Shown: positions 36,673 to 45,946 of the stretch, piece by piece
How the letters are laid out: each line of letters opens with the position of its first letter
Numbering within the stretch: position 1 is the stretch's first letter
Source of the DNA: Calditrichota bacterium
GTDB lineage: Bacteria > Calditrichota > Calditrichia > RBG-13-44-9 > J042
DNA: 64,000 bases
Assembly: GCA_013150955.1 (NCBI GenBank)
Contig: JAADJD010000052.1
Span: 1 to 64,000, forward strand
Direction: 5' to 3'
Program-made: the position numbers and the translations under genes
The notes under the pieces: model-generated
Told to the model about the DNA's origin: nothing
The model's database searches: none
Seen by the model: only the letters and a program-made list of their open reading frames with translations

Positions 36673-37836
36673 TCAAAAGACCAGCTTGAAGGCGGCTGTC
36701 AGGTCTTCCAGAAGATCCTCCGTGTTTTCGATTCCCACGGAAATGCGAATCAATCCATCGGTCAGGCCAATTTTCTCGCGTTCTTCTTTAGGAACCGAGG
36801 CATGGGTCATCAGCGCGGGCAGCTCGATCAGCGATTCCACGCCGCCCAGACTTTCGGCCACTGCAAAGTACCGCAGGCTTTCCACAAATTTCTTTGCGCG
36901 GGACAGATCCCCATCCAGCTCGAAGGAAAGCATGCCGCCAAATCCCGTCATTTGCCTCCGCGCCAGGTCGTGCTGGGGATGGCTTTCCAGTCCGGGATAA
37001 TAAACCCGCTTTACCCGCGGGTGTTTTTCCAGGAAGTGTGCGATGGCCAGGGCATTGTGTTCGTGCTGGCGCATGCGCACGGCCAGGGTTTTGGTGCCCC
37101 GCAGCACCAGGAAACTGTCGAACGGCGAAAGGATGGCGCCGGCGGCATTCTGCACAAATTTGATTTTCTCGTACATACGCTCGTCCGAGAGCATGATGGC
37201 GCCTCCCACAGAATCGCTGTGACCGTTTAGATATTTGGTGGTGCTGTGAACCACAATGTCAGCCCCCAGTTTTAGCGGTTGCTGGAAGTAGGGACTGGCA
37301 AAGGTATTGTCCACCACCACAATTAGATTCCGTTCATGCGCCAGTTGGGCAATGGCTTGAATATCGCACAGTTTCATGAGTGGATTGGTGGGGGTTTCCA
37401 GCCAGATCATGCGGGTATTGTCCTGTATGGCCTGTTCAATTGCCGACAGGTGCCGGGCGTCCACGTAACTTACTTCGATGCGGAAATTCTCCGCAAACAC
37501 GCGGGAAAACAGGCGCCGGGATCCGCCGTACAGGTCATCAAAGGCGATGACGTGATCATCCGATTGCAACAGCGCCAGAAAGATGCTGGTTTCTGCAGCC
37601 AGTCCGCTGGCAAAGGCCAGTCCAAAACGGGCATCCTCTAACGCGGCCAGACGCTTCTCCAGCGCGTTCCGGGTGGGATTATCCGTCCGGGAGTACTCGT
37701 ATCCCGCGGTGGGTTTGTCCACCTCCTTCCGGGCGTAGGTGCTGGCCACATGAATGGGCATGGCCACATCGCCATATCCCCCTTCTTTTAAATTGGGCTC
37801 TTCGCCCACGTGGATGGCACGGGTTTCGAATCGCAT
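36673..37836 (-). CDS. Cystathionine gamma-lyase / gamma-synthase family PLP enzyme
   Basis: The predicted protein has 387 residues. The PLP lysine is Lys201 in HSTTKYLNGH, with SRTDNPTRNALE and ASGLAA typical of trans-sulfuration enzymes. Next to a cystathionine beta-synthase, it most likely acts as cystathionine gamma-lyase, cutting cystathionine to cysteine. Gamma-synthase or a broader lyase cannot be excluded by motif. The ATG at 37836 has GAGGG upstream, and the longer frame from 37905 would run into the upstream gene. Confidence 0.9.
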   Translation of the reverse strand: MRFETRAIHVGEEPNLKEGGYGDVAMPIHVASTYARKEVDKPTAGYEYSRTDNPTRNALEKRLAALEDARFGLAFASGLAAETSIFLALLQSDDHVIAFDDLYGGSRRLFSRVFAENFRIEVSYVDARHLSAIEQAIQDNTRMIWLETPTNPLMKLCDIQAIAQLAHERNLIVVVDNTFASPYFQQPLKLGADIVVHSTTKYLNGHSDSVGGAIMLSDERMYEKIKFVQNAAGAILSPFDSFLVLRGTKTLAVRMRQHEHNALAIAHFLEKHPRVKRVYYPGLESHPQHDLARRQMTGFGGMLSFELDGDLSRAKKFVESLRYFAVAESLGGVESLIELPALMTHASVPKEEREKIGLTDGLIRISVGIENTEDLLEDLTAAFKLVF

Positions 37837-37871
37837 AGGGTTTCCCTCATTTTTAAGAAAGGTGGGTTGAA

Positions 37872-38849
37872 TTATTCTTCCAGAAAGCCGTTTTCGCGCA
37901 TCCAATCATCGTTGTAAATCTTGCTTAAATAACGGCTACCGGAATCGGGTAAAATGACCACGATGTTTTTGGGTTCAGACAGCTGTTGGGCAATTTGCAT
38001 GGCCGCCCAGACGGCGCTACCACTGGAACCCCCGGCAAAAATGCCTTCTTCCCGCGCCAGCCGCCGCGCCATCAAAAACGAATTCTTATCATTGACCTGG
38101 ATGATGTCATCAATAATGTCAAAATCCACTGCCTTTACCAGATAATCTTCCCCAATCCCTTCCACCTTGTAGACGTGGGGCTGGGGCAGTTTGCCCGTTT
38201 TAAAATAGTGGTAAAAAACCGATCCCTCCGGATCCACCGCAATGATCTTGATGTCGGGGTTCTTTTCCTTCAGGAAGCGTCCCGCCCCGCTAAGGGTGCC
38301 CCCGGTACCAATGCCGGCCACCAGGTAATCGATCTGCCCACCGGTTTGTTCCCAGATCTCCGGCCCCGTGGTGCGGTAGTGCGCTTCGATGTTTTTGGGA
38401 TTGTTATACTGATCGGGATAAAACGCGCCGGGGGTTTCCTGCGCAATGCGTCGGGCCACGCTGTAGTAACTTTCGGGGGAATCGGCGGGTACATCCGTGG
38501 GAGTAACCACCACTTCGGCACCAAAGGCGCGCATCAGGTCAATCTTTTCCTGGCTCATTTTATCTGGAATGGTAATGATGCATTTGTAGCCCTTCACCGC
38601 GGCGATCATCGCCAGGGCAGCCCCCGTGTTGCCGGAGGAATTTTCCACGATGGTACCGCCGGGTTTCAGCAATCCCCGCCGTTCCGCATCTTCAATGATA
38701 AACAGCGCCATGCGGTCTTTGACACTGCCGCCGGGATTAAAAAATTCCAGCTTGGCGTACAGATTGGCCGGTGTATCTGCCGGTATCTTGTTCAATTTAA
38801 CTAAAGGGGTTTTTCCAATCGTATCCAGAACGCTATTGGCAATCGACAT
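37872..38849 (-). CDS. Cystathionine beta-synthase (catalytic core only)
   Basis: The predicted protein has 325 residues and is a PLP enzyme of the cysteine synthase fold. PLP Lys44 is in GGSVKDRMA, with ENSSGNTGAALA for the substrate and GIGTGGTLSGAG for the phosphate. The C-terminus YLSKIYNDDWMRENGF is typical of cystathionine beta-synthases lacking the regulatory CBS domains. With the gamma-lyase it forms a two-gene route from homocysteine to cysteine. The ATG at 38849 has AGGAG upstream. The lyase gene starts 35 bp after its stop. Confidence 0.9.
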   Translation of the reverse strand: MSIANSVLDTIGKTPLVKLNKIPADTPANLYAKLEFFNPGGSVKDRMALFIIEDAERRGLLKPGGTIVENSSGNTGAALAMIAAVKGYKCIITIPDKMSQEKIDLMRAFGAEVVVTPTDVPADSPESYYSVARRIAQETPGAFYPDQYNNPKNIEAHYRTTGPEIWEQTGGQIDYLVAGIGTGGTLSGAGRFLKEKNPDIKIIAVDPEGSVFYHYFKTGKLPQPHVYKVEGIGEDYLVKAVDFDIIDDIIQVNDKNSFLMARRLAREEGIFAGGSSGSAVWAAMQIAQQLSEPKNIVVILPDSGSRYLSKIYNDDWMRENGFLEE

Positions 38850-39057
38850 GGTGTGCTCCTTCCTGTTTTTCATTTCCAACGGGGTTGATGCGTCCATTCA
38901 TCACTGTTCACCATCGATGAAAAACGCATCGCAAGCCGGTTTCGCCGGTCACTTCCCATATCCGTATCCGGCATAGAATTTAATCGGAATGGCTGCAAAA
39001 ACAAAGTATCGGAAAATAATCTGATCGTTCTGAATGGTGGATGATGCCTGGAATAAA
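38850..39057. other. Spacer upstream of the cystathionine genes
   Basis: Nothing recognisable beyond the leader of the cystathionine beta-synthase gene on the minus strand. Confidence 0.4.
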
Positions 39058-39231
39058 CCCAGATTATGCATTAGCCTACGAATGACACGAATTAACACAA
39101 ATAAAACCAATAAAATACTTTGGATTGTGTCTGGATGAAAATGTGTTCCATGTGTTCCGGAGTTTATTCGCGATTTTGTAGATATTTTTTGGTTTCATTC
39201 GTGTGATTCGCGGTTTAATGCATTATTTGGG
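39058..39231 (+). mobile_element. Family A complete copy A8 with exact target duplication
   Basis: A 174-bp copy flanked by exact ATAAA repeats at 39053-39057 and 39232-39236. The site lies in unique sequence, not within another element. A small internal duplication (ATGTGTTCC twice) accounts for part of its extra length. Confidence 0.85.
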
Positions 39232-39319
39232 ATAAAGGAATCGGTTTCATTTTTTCGGGGGAATCTGTATCTTCAGGGGCAGGATGTCATCTCACTGGAA
39301 AAGAAGGAGGAGGTCAACC

Positions 39320-39958
39320 ATGCGTATGCTTCAATGGCTTGTCCCGCTGCTGGTGATCGGGTGGGTATTCAGCGGATGTGAGAAGAAAGAACGGGAGCAT
39401 CTGGCGGTGAAGGTAATGGTTCCCGATTCATCGGAGCAGGTGGCGATTACTGCATTTGGGGATTCGGTGGCCACAATGTTGATGAAGACGCTGAAAAAGG
39501 CCGTGCTGGAGGCCATGGAGGCCGGTGGGCCGGTGAATGCCATTCAGGTGTGTAACACCAAAGCCCTGCCTCTGACTCGGGGGGTGGCCGGTCGATTCGA
39601 GCGTCCGGTGGACATCAAGCGAACCAGTACGCGCATTCGCAATCCCGAAAACCAGCCCGATTCCCTGGAAAAACAGGTGCTGGTATATTTTGAAAAGCAG
39701 TTGCGGGAGACGGGAACCCTTCCCCCTTATGTCGCCCAGGTGATTGTTAAAGGGGATACCCGTTATTATCGGTATTACAAACCGATGAAGGTGGCGCCGC
39801 TCTGTTTGACCTGCCATGGGGATCCAAAAAATATGGGAGAACCGTTGCGGGAAACCTTGAAGCGATTGTATCCCCGGGATCAGGCAACTGGCTATCAGGA
39901 AGGGGATTTTCGGGGTGTTATCCGGGTGGAATGGGTAGCGGCTGTCGGAAAAAATTAA
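39320..39958 (+). CDS. DUF3365-type haem-binding lipoprotein
   Basis: The predicted protein has 212 residues. A lipoprotein signal ends WVFSGC (Cys about 20). The Tll0287-like/DUF3365 domain is recognised by IQVCNTKALPLT and RTSTRIRNPENQPD, and a single CLTCHG haem c site lies near residue 166. Such proteins are periplasmic or outer-membrane haem sensors or electron carriers. The ATG at 39320 has GGAGGAGG at a suitable distance. Its TAA stop lies inside the target duplication of the next family A copy. Confidence 0.85.
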   Translation: MRMLQWLVPLLVIGWVFSGCEKKEREHLAVKVMVPDSSEQVAITAFGDSVATMLMKTLKKAVLEAMEAGGPVNAIQVCNTKALPLTRGVAGRFERPVDIKRTSTRIRNPENQPDSLEKQVLVYFEKQLRETGTLPPYVAQVIVKGDTRYYRYYKPMKVAPLCLTCHGDPKNMGEPLRETLKRLYPRDQATGYQEGDFRGVIRVEWVAAVGKN

Positions 39959-40140
39959 TCCAGATGATGCTTTAAACCACGAATCACGCGGATGATGCCA
40001 GAAAATATTTGTAAAATCGCGAATAAACCCTGGAACACATTTTCATCCAGATATCATCAAATGAATTTTATTATTTTTATTCTTTTATTATTTTTATTCG
40101 TTTTAATTCGTGTAATTCGTAGGCTAATGCATAATCTGGG
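39959..40140 (-). mobile_element. Family A complete copy A9, reverse orientation, with exact target duplication
   Basis: A 182-bp copy flanked by exact ATTAA repeats (39954-39958 and 40141-40145). The left repeat contains the TAA stop of the haem-binding lipoprotein gene, so the insertion restored the stop and left the gene intact. Confidence 0.85.
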
Positions 40141-40145
40141 ATTAA

Positions 40146-40293
40146 TCCAGATGATACATGAAACCGTGAATCACGCGAATGAAACCAAAAGATAATATCG
40201 CTAATAAACATCGAATCACATTTTCATTAAAGTATTTTGTTAATTTTATTTCGTGTGAATTCGTGTCATTCGTAGGCTATTGCATCATCCGGG
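40146..40293 (-). mobile_element. Family A copy A10, reverse orientation
   Basis: A 148-bp copy directly following A9 and sharing its right ATTAA. Its own flanks ATTAA and TTTAA agree at four of five positions. Somewhat shorter in the middle than complete copies. Confidence 0.75.
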
Positions 40294-40429
40294 TTTAAAC
40301 GGGAATGGGTGCGGTTGATGGGGCAGCCATCACTGAAAAGACACACTACTGAGGAGCGGCCTCAGGTCAAACCGGGTCTCCCACCTGGAAAAAGACCCTT
40401 CTGGCGGAAGACCCGGGTGGATGTTCAGC

Positions 40430-40918
40430 TCAATTGGAGTGCTCGTCCGCCTCATGTTCTTCTGTGGATGGGCTGCCGGTGACCAGCGATTGCCGCAACT
40501 GCTGCGCCCACTGAATCAGGCGCTCGGTCTTTTCCGGCGTCAGACGGGTTTCGGAATGCATGATTAAATAAGAGGGTAATGGCATTTCCCCTTCTTTCAA
40601 AACGTCGATCAGGTCTTCCATTTTGTGGACTTTTTTCTTTGCATCGTATTGCTCCCAGGTGGAGAAATTCAGATGCTTGCGACCATCCTGGACGTGCTCG
40701 GCAATCAACCAGGAAATGGGGGCAATCCGGGAGTACCACGGCCAGCGTGTTTCGTTGGAGTGGCAATCGTAGCAGGACGTTCGCAAAATGGTCATGACGT
40801 CCTCCGGAACCTGAATGGCGCCCTGTACCGGCGGGTTGCTCCGATCGACCGGGATCAGCTGAATCAACAGAAACAAAACCAGAAGACCCAGCAGGGCCAT
40901 CTTCACCACTTTACCCAT
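40430..40918 (-). CDS. Membrane-anchored haem-binding domain protein
   Basis: The predicted protein has 162 residues. One N-terminal membrane segment (7-23) is followed by a haem c site CYDCH at 49-53 and the motif NETRWPWYSRIAPISWL, which marks the haem-binding domain (Haem_bd) of Bacteroidetes-type small cytochromes. Its function is probably electron transfer at the membrane surface. The last 20 residues are acidic and His-rich. Neighbours give no further clue. Confidence 0.87.
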   Translation of the reverse strand: MGKVVKMALLGLLVLFLLIQLIPVDRSNPPVQGAIQVPEDVMTILRTSCYDCHSNETRWPWYSRIAPISWLIAEHVQDGRKHLNFSTWEQYDAKKKVHKMEDLIDVLKEGEMPLPSYLIMHSETRLTPEKTERLIQWAQQLRQSLVTGSPSTEEHEADEHSN

Positions 40919-41076
40919 CGTTTGTCCTCCTTTCAGGATTGGGGTTGTCCGGGTTTACACGGTGTTGGATCGTCCAATCGTTCATGATGAATTTTGGACG
41001 TCTTGTTGTTATCTATCTTGGCCATTCACGTACGGAAAGATCGTTTACGGCTTCCGGGATTCGACGTTTCATTGAT

Positions 41077-41997
41077 TTACAGAATGCGTTTGCCAAATGC
41101 ACTTTCGATGAGGCTGACGGCCAGTTCCGCCGTATGATTCCGGTTGTCCAGAATGGGATTTACCTCCACGAATTCGGTTGCAATCATCCGGCGGGACTGG
41201 GCGGCCTTTTCGCACACCAGGTGAGCCTCCCTGTAGGTGAGCCCACCGGAAACGGGCGTTCCCACGCCGGGCGCTTCCCAGGGATCGATGGCATCCAGGT
41301 CGAAAGAGAGGTGAAAACCCGCTGTGCCCTGGCTAACCCGGTCAATGGCCTCTTCCACACAAGCACCGATGCCCCGTTCGTCGATCTCCGACATGGTAAA
41401 CACCCGCACCCCCGATTGCTTTACCAGATCCTTTTCCAGGGCATCGATGTCCCGCGCCCCGATGATGCAGACGTGTTCAGGCAACAGGGAAGCTTCGGCT
41501 CCGTTCAGTGCGGTTAACCGCGGTTCACCGTTCCCCAGCAACACGCTGATGGGCATTCCATGAATGTTTCCCGATGGTGAGGTCTGCGGCGTGTTCATGT
41601 CCGCGTGCGCATCCACCCAGATGAGCCCAATGCGTTTCCCCTCCTGCCGGTAGTGATTGGCAATGCCGGATACTGAACCGATCGACAGGCTGTGATCACC
41701 GCCCAGGATCAGCGGGAAGAAGCCGGTTGTCAGGGCATTGCGGACGCGCTGGTGCACCTGCCAGCAGACATCGGCGACTTCGTCTAAATAGCGTGCCCGG
41801 GTTGCCCCCATGTGCACATCTTCGGGTTCGCCCGCATGCACAGTGCCCAGCTCCTGTATGGTGTATCCCAGGTGCTGCAGGCGGGGTACCAGCCCCGCAA
41901 TTCGAATGGCCGAGGGGCCCATGTCCACCCCACGTCGCCCCGCACCCAGATCCATGTATACCGAGAGCAATCCGATCGTTTGATTATGCATGGACAT
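41077..41997 (-). CDS. rocF: Arginase
   Basis: The predicted protein has 306 residues and hydrolyses arginine to ornithine and urea. The binuclear manganese motifs are all present: GGDHSLSIG, WVDAHADMNTP and SFDLDAIDPWEAPG. The start may be the ATG at 41997 or at 41991. Arginine synthesis genes lie 27 kb away. In this window the enzyme stands alone, so it could serve catabolism or ornithine supply. Confidence 0.92.
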   Translation of the reverse strand: MSMHNQTIGLLSVYMDLGAGRRGVDMGPSAIRIAGLVPRLQHLGYTIQELGTVHAGEPEDVHMGATRARYLDEVADVCWQVHQRVRNALTTGFFPLILGGDHSLSIGSVSGIANHYRQEGKRIGLIWVDAHADMNTPQTSPSGNIHGMPISVLLGNGEPRLTALNGAEASLLPEHVCIIGARDIDALEKDLVKQSGVRVFTMSEIDERGIGACVEEAIDRVSQGTAGFHLSFDLDAIDPWEAPGVGTPVSGGLTYREAHLVCEKAAQSRRMIATEFVEVNPILDNRNHTAELAVSLIESAFGKRIL

Positions 41998-42494
41998 TCG
42001 TTCCGGTGTTTTTGTGGAATTAAAATCAATCGATAATCAAAGATCAAAAATCGAAAAAGTTTTCGTGGATCATAATAAATTGAAAATGCCGGCCCTATTC
42101 AAGTGTAAAAATATTTCTCAACTTTCATCCACGCTGCCAGCAACTGGTTGGAATGACCCGCAGTCCGGGTGCATCCTGAGGATGTGAAATTTCCGCCCCG
42201 CGTGTGGCCGAAAGGCATCGGGTGGCAAGCAGGGGGAGACGCGTGGAAGATTGCAGGAGTTTATTTCTGGAAAAAATCGCATCCGGCATAAAAAAAATGC
42301 CATTTTACATGGGATTTTTGTAAATTCCCCTGACTATTCCGCAATCGGATCTTTGATGAATGGAAAAACAGGGGTGCATGCCCGATAGAGGTATGATTTT
42401 TGCAACTTTTCGCACGGAGATGGGGAGGAGAAATCCAGAACCCTTTGTACAGTTAACCAGCAATGACGGTGAACGATCTTAATTGGAGGGGATG
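41998..42494. other. Gene-free stretch between arginase and the OmpA-like gene
   Basis: About 500 bp between divergent genes. It presumably carries both promoters, but I cannot assign -35/-10 boxes with confidence, and no repeat family member is present. Confidence 0.4.
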
Positions 42495-44030
42495 ATGAAT
42501 CGATACGCGGCAGGTGTGTTTTTTGTTGTCTTGAGTTTACTGGGAACGCATTTCCTGGATCAGGCGGTGGCACGAGAACCATCCAGGATGCTTTATCAAA
42601 ATATTCGGGAATCGCTGTTTGGTGAAGTGGATAAAATTCGCGCCGAGGCAGAGGCCCAGCTGGCCCAGATCCTTTCGCCCCGGAATTACGAAAAGGCGAT
42701 GGAAAATTACAATCGGGCGGATCGGGATTTTGAAAAGGGCAAGAATCTGGAAGACATTCGGGAGAAAGTGAATCGGGCGATTCGGTACTTTGAGAAGGCG
42801 CTGGAAAACATTGAACTGGCCCGGGTAACCTTCGTGACCACACTGAATGCTCGCGAGGATGCCCAGAAGGCCGACGCCCCCACGTTTGCGCTGGATTTGT
42901 GGGAGAAGGCCGAAAAAGCCCTGAAGTCCGCTGCCGAGGAGCTGGAGAAGGGCGATGTGAAGGATGCCCGGCGCAAATCCGCCGAAGCCGAAACCCTGTA
43001 CCGGGAAGCCGAGCTGGAGGCCATCAAGATGAATTACCTGGCGGATACCTGGGAGCTGTTAAAGCAGGCGGAAGAGGAGGATGTGGAAGAATACGCACCA
43101 AAGACGTTCAGGAAAGCGCAGGAACTGGCGCTGGAAGCGGAAAAAGAACTGATGGAAAATCGGTACGACACCGACCGCCCCCGCAGTCTGGCCCAGCAGG
43201 CCCAGTACGAAGCTCGCCACGCCCTTTACCTGGCACACACCATCCGTCAGATCAAAAAGACCAAAACGGAACTGGAAGATCTGATTTTAATTTCCGAGGA
43301 GCCACTGCGGCGGATCGCGGCTGCCCTGGATGTATTCGCGGAATTTGACAAGGGGATTGGCAAAGTGGGCGATCAGATTCTGGCCAGCGTGAACAGCCTA
43401 CAGGACAGTCTGGTGCGCCTGAAGCAGGATCTGGAAGAACGGCGCAGCGAGATCGCCAATCTGGAAGCTCGCATTAAGGAACTGGAGGATCAGCTGGGGG
43501 ATATTGCCCAGGAAAAGACCGTGCTGGCCCAGCGCATCGAGGCGCAGGCAAAAATTCGACAGCAGTTTGTTCAGGTGGAAAAACTCTTCTCCCGAAACGA
43601 AGCCCAGGTGCTCCGGGAAGGGAATAACGTCATCATTCGATTGGTTGGACTGAACTTCCCGGTGGGCCAGGCCATCATCCAGCCGCGCTATTTTGCCCTT
43701 TTGCGAAAGGTGCAGCAGGCCATTTCCATTTTCCCGGAATGCTCGGTAACCATCGAAGGGCACACAGATTCGCATGGCAGCGATCGGTTGAACTTGCGAC
43801 TGTCGCAGCAGCGGGCGGAAGCGGTGAAGGCCTATCTTCTGGCCAACATGGATTTGCCGGAATCCCGTGTGAAGGCGGTGGGGTACGGCGAGAGTCGCCC
43901 GATTGCTAACAACGAAACCCCGGAAGGCCGTGCCAAAAATCGGCGCATTGATGTGGTGATCCATCCGCACCTTCCGGGACTGGAAGCCAGTAATCTGGGG
44001 ATTCATCAGGCGGATGAAAAACGCCCCTGA
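42495..44030 (+). CDS. OmpA-family outer membrane protein with helical N-terminal region
   Basis: The predicted protein has 511 residues. A signal peptide (about 1-25) is followed by a long alpha-helical, coiled-coil-rich region (about 30-390) with DUF4398-like repeats (YNRADRDFEKGKN, LWEKAEKALKSAAEELEKG). A C-terminal OmpA peptidoglycan-binding domain follows, with VTIEGHTDSHGSDRLN and RAEAVKAYL. It probably tethers the outer membrane to peptidoglycan. The ATG at 42495 is preferred over the one at 42492 and over the TTG at 42483 because GGAGG is at 42485-42489. Confidence 0.87.
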   Translation: MNRYAAGVFFVVLSLLGTHFLDQAVAREPSRMLYQNIRESLFGEVDKIRAEAEAQLAQILSPRNYEKAMENYNRADRDFEKGKNLEDIREKVNRAIRYFEKALENIELARVTFVTTLNAREDAQKADAPTFALDLWEKAEKALKSAAEELEKGDVKDARRKSAEAETLYREAELEAIKMNYLADTWELLKQAEEEDVEEYAPKTFRKAQELALEAEKELMENRYDTDRPRSLAQQAQYEARHALYLAHTIRQIKKTKTELEDLILISEEPLRRIAAALDVFAEFDKGIGKVGDQILASVNSLQDSLVRLKQDLEERRSEIANLEARIKELEDQLGDIAQEKTVLAQRIEAQAKIRQQFVQVEKLFSRNEAQVLREGNNVIIRLVGLNFPVGQAIIQPRYFALLRKVQQAISIFPECSVTIEGHTDSHGSDRLNLRLSQQRAEAVKAYLLANMDLPESRVKAVGYGESRPIANNETPEGRAKNRRIDVVIHPHLPGLEASNLGIHQADEKRP

Positions 44031-44075
44031 CGCATACGATACCCGAAACGGCGAAACGCGTAAATCAGGTGGAGG

Positions 44076-45812
44076 CTATTGCTGAAAGACCTCTGAACGG
44101 ATTTGATGCAGGGTTTGTCGGAATTGCCACCAGTGGGAATAATCCGCATCCTGCAAAGATTTCAGTTGAGCCGTAACCGTCTCGCGATCCGTCTTTTGCT
44201 GCTGGATCAACCACTCCAGCCACTGAAGATCTTCCAGAGCCTGCCGAAGCATTTTTAATCGCAGGGACGGAAGCAACTGGGGTTTTCCCTGCACCGTGAG
44301 GATATTGGCCACAAAGTCCTTGCTTTTCTCCACCTCCGTCTGGTAGGTAAAGGTTTTCCACACCAGGAAACCGTTCCATCCATTGAAATACGTCTGGTAA
44401 ATGCGCCCCAGGGTCGAGGGGCCGCTTTCTTCCAGCGCCGGGGTGTTCCCGTACACCCACACTTCTCGACCAGCCTCCTGCAACTGACGGGCTTTAAGAC
44501 GCGCGGTGATGGCGGTTAAGGAATGGATGGAGATGACCCAGATGTCCACCGGTTCCAGAATCCCGAAACCGCGGTTGACCCGGAAATCTTTCTGCGGATT
44601 GCCTCGGTGCTTGTTGCAGAAGAAGTGCGCAATGTCGATGCGGAATTTGAATGGAACCGGCGAATCCGCTCCAAACACCCGATGGGTCAGTTCGGCGTAG
44701 TACCGGAGGGCCCGGTAGTCTTCCACACCCTTGGGTTCATCCAGATGCCAGGGAATCCGGTTCTTTGGGTTGGGCTTTTGATTGCAGTAAATTTGAAAGA
44801 TGGTGCGCGTCCAGCCTTTTGCCTCGAAGTGTTCCCGGAAGGCGCGGGCAAATGCGGCCCAGATCTGCTCATATTTTTCCCGGTCTTCGAAATACAGCTC
44901 GAATGGAGCCGGCCAGTTGGGATTAAACGGAAGGTAGAAATGATGCAGGGGCTGTCCGTCCGAAAAGGCACTGCCGTCAAAATAGCGGCCGAATCGGCGG
45001 TCAAAAAAGTCCCAGTCCAGCTCGGGATTTAACAGGTCATCATTTAACAATCGGGGTACCATGCCCCGCCGGGCTGTTCCCCGCTGACTCTTGTAGGGCA
45101 GGGGATTCAGCACCCCGCCATGCTTCCGGAAGAATCGGAACACGGCCAGATCCGCATCCAGCACCTCCGCTTCCGTCGCTTCCGGGGGTAGCAGGGCTCT
45201 CAAATATTTATCCCCATATTCGTTAAAATCGATGAGCACCGGTGGATCGGGCAGGGTGGCGTCCACCACGCGAATGTGAAGAGGGATCGTTTGTGTGGTA
45301 CCATCTACCAGGTGCACCCGCAACGGCAGCGTGGTTTTTGGAACCGGGGAGGAGGCGGAAATCTCCAGCCAGAAGATTTCCAGTTTCCGGGAAGGGAGAA
45401 ATACCGTTTCCATGGGGGTGATTTGAACCGTCCCATCGCGTGGATCCAGGCGTAACGGCAGCAGCACATCCGGATAGCGCCCTGGAGTCAGGCGCTGCTG
45501 CGTGACCATTCCCAGATGATAAACGGCCACGGTTAAAGAGGGTACCGGCTGTATCTGGAGGCTGCGAAACGCTTCCCGGGAAACCACCAGTTGCAAACGG
45601 AGTGTTTCCCCCTTCAACAAAATGAACTCGGGTTGGGGCACATGGCGAAGCAGGTTCCATTGCTGGAAATTTGTGGCAGCAGCGCCGTTCGCATCGATCA
45701 CCCTGCCGGATAGGGGATTGATTTTAATGTCTGGATACAGCAGGGACACGCCGGGGGAATTGGCCATTAGCCAATGAAAGCACCCAAGTAGCAGGATCAG
45801 ATACCATTTCAT
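44076..45812 (-). CDS. Secreted DUF4091/GH123-like protein
   Basis: The predicted protein has 578 residues with an N-terminal signal (about 1-17). The C-terminal half (about 240-500) resembles the DUF4091 domain found next to or within glycoside hydrolase family 123-like proteins: PWHLDEPKG and YRALRYYAELTHRVFG are consistent with a (beta/alpha)8 barrel and an acidic active site. A beta-sandwich probably occupies the N-terminal half. The substrate is unknown. Confidence 0.65.
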   Translation of the reverse strand: MKWYLILLLGCFHWLMANSPGVSLLYPDIKINPLSGRVIDANGAAATNFQQWNLLRHVPQPEFILLKGETLRLQLVVSREAFRSLQIQPVPSLTVAVYHLGMVTQQRLTPGRYPDVLLPLRLDPRDGTVQITPMETVFLPSRKLEIFWLEISASSPVPKTTLPLRVHLVDGTTQTIPLHIRVVDATLPDPPVLIDFNEYGDKYLRALLPPEATEAEVLDADLAVFRFFRKHGGVLNPLPYKSQRGTARRGMVPRLLNDDLLNPELDWDFFDRRFGRYFDGSAFSDGQPLHHFYLPFNPNWPAPFELYFEDREKYEQIWAAFARAFREHFEAKGWTRTIFQIYCNQKPNPKNRIPWHLDEPKGVEDYRALRYYAELTHRVFGADSPVPFKFRIDIAHFFCNKHRGNPQKDFRVNRGFGILEPVDIWVISIHSLTAITARLKARQLQEAGREVWVYGNTPALEESGPSTLGRIYQTYFNGWNGFLVWKTFTYQTEVEKSKDFVANILTVQGKPQLLPSLRLKMLRQALEDLQWLEWLIQQQKTDRETVTAQLKSLQDADYSHWWQFRQTLHQIRSEVFQQ

Positions 45813-45905
45813 AGGGGCCGTGACTCCTTTATTTTTAGAGCTTCATATTCGGTTAAGAATTGGGAAAACACAAGTAAAAAGCACGGATTCTGGTGAAGGA
45901 AAAGG

Positions 45906-45933
45906 AAGGGAGCCGCTGTTTTGCAGCTCCCTT
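45906..45933 (-). terminator. Intrinsic terminator after the octahaem cytochrome
   Basis: AAGGGAGC and GCTCCCTT form an 8-bp stem 14 bp beyond the stop of the cytochrome gene. On the minus strand it is followed by CCTTTTCCTT, a pyrimidine-rich tail suited to termination. Confidence 0.6.
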
Positions 45934-45946
45934 TGTGGAGGAGGAT

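Noticed and set aside
37986..38804. 272-residue frame antisense to cystathionine beta-synthase
   Set aside because: It is a mirror of a strongly conserved enzyme gene and has no independent support.
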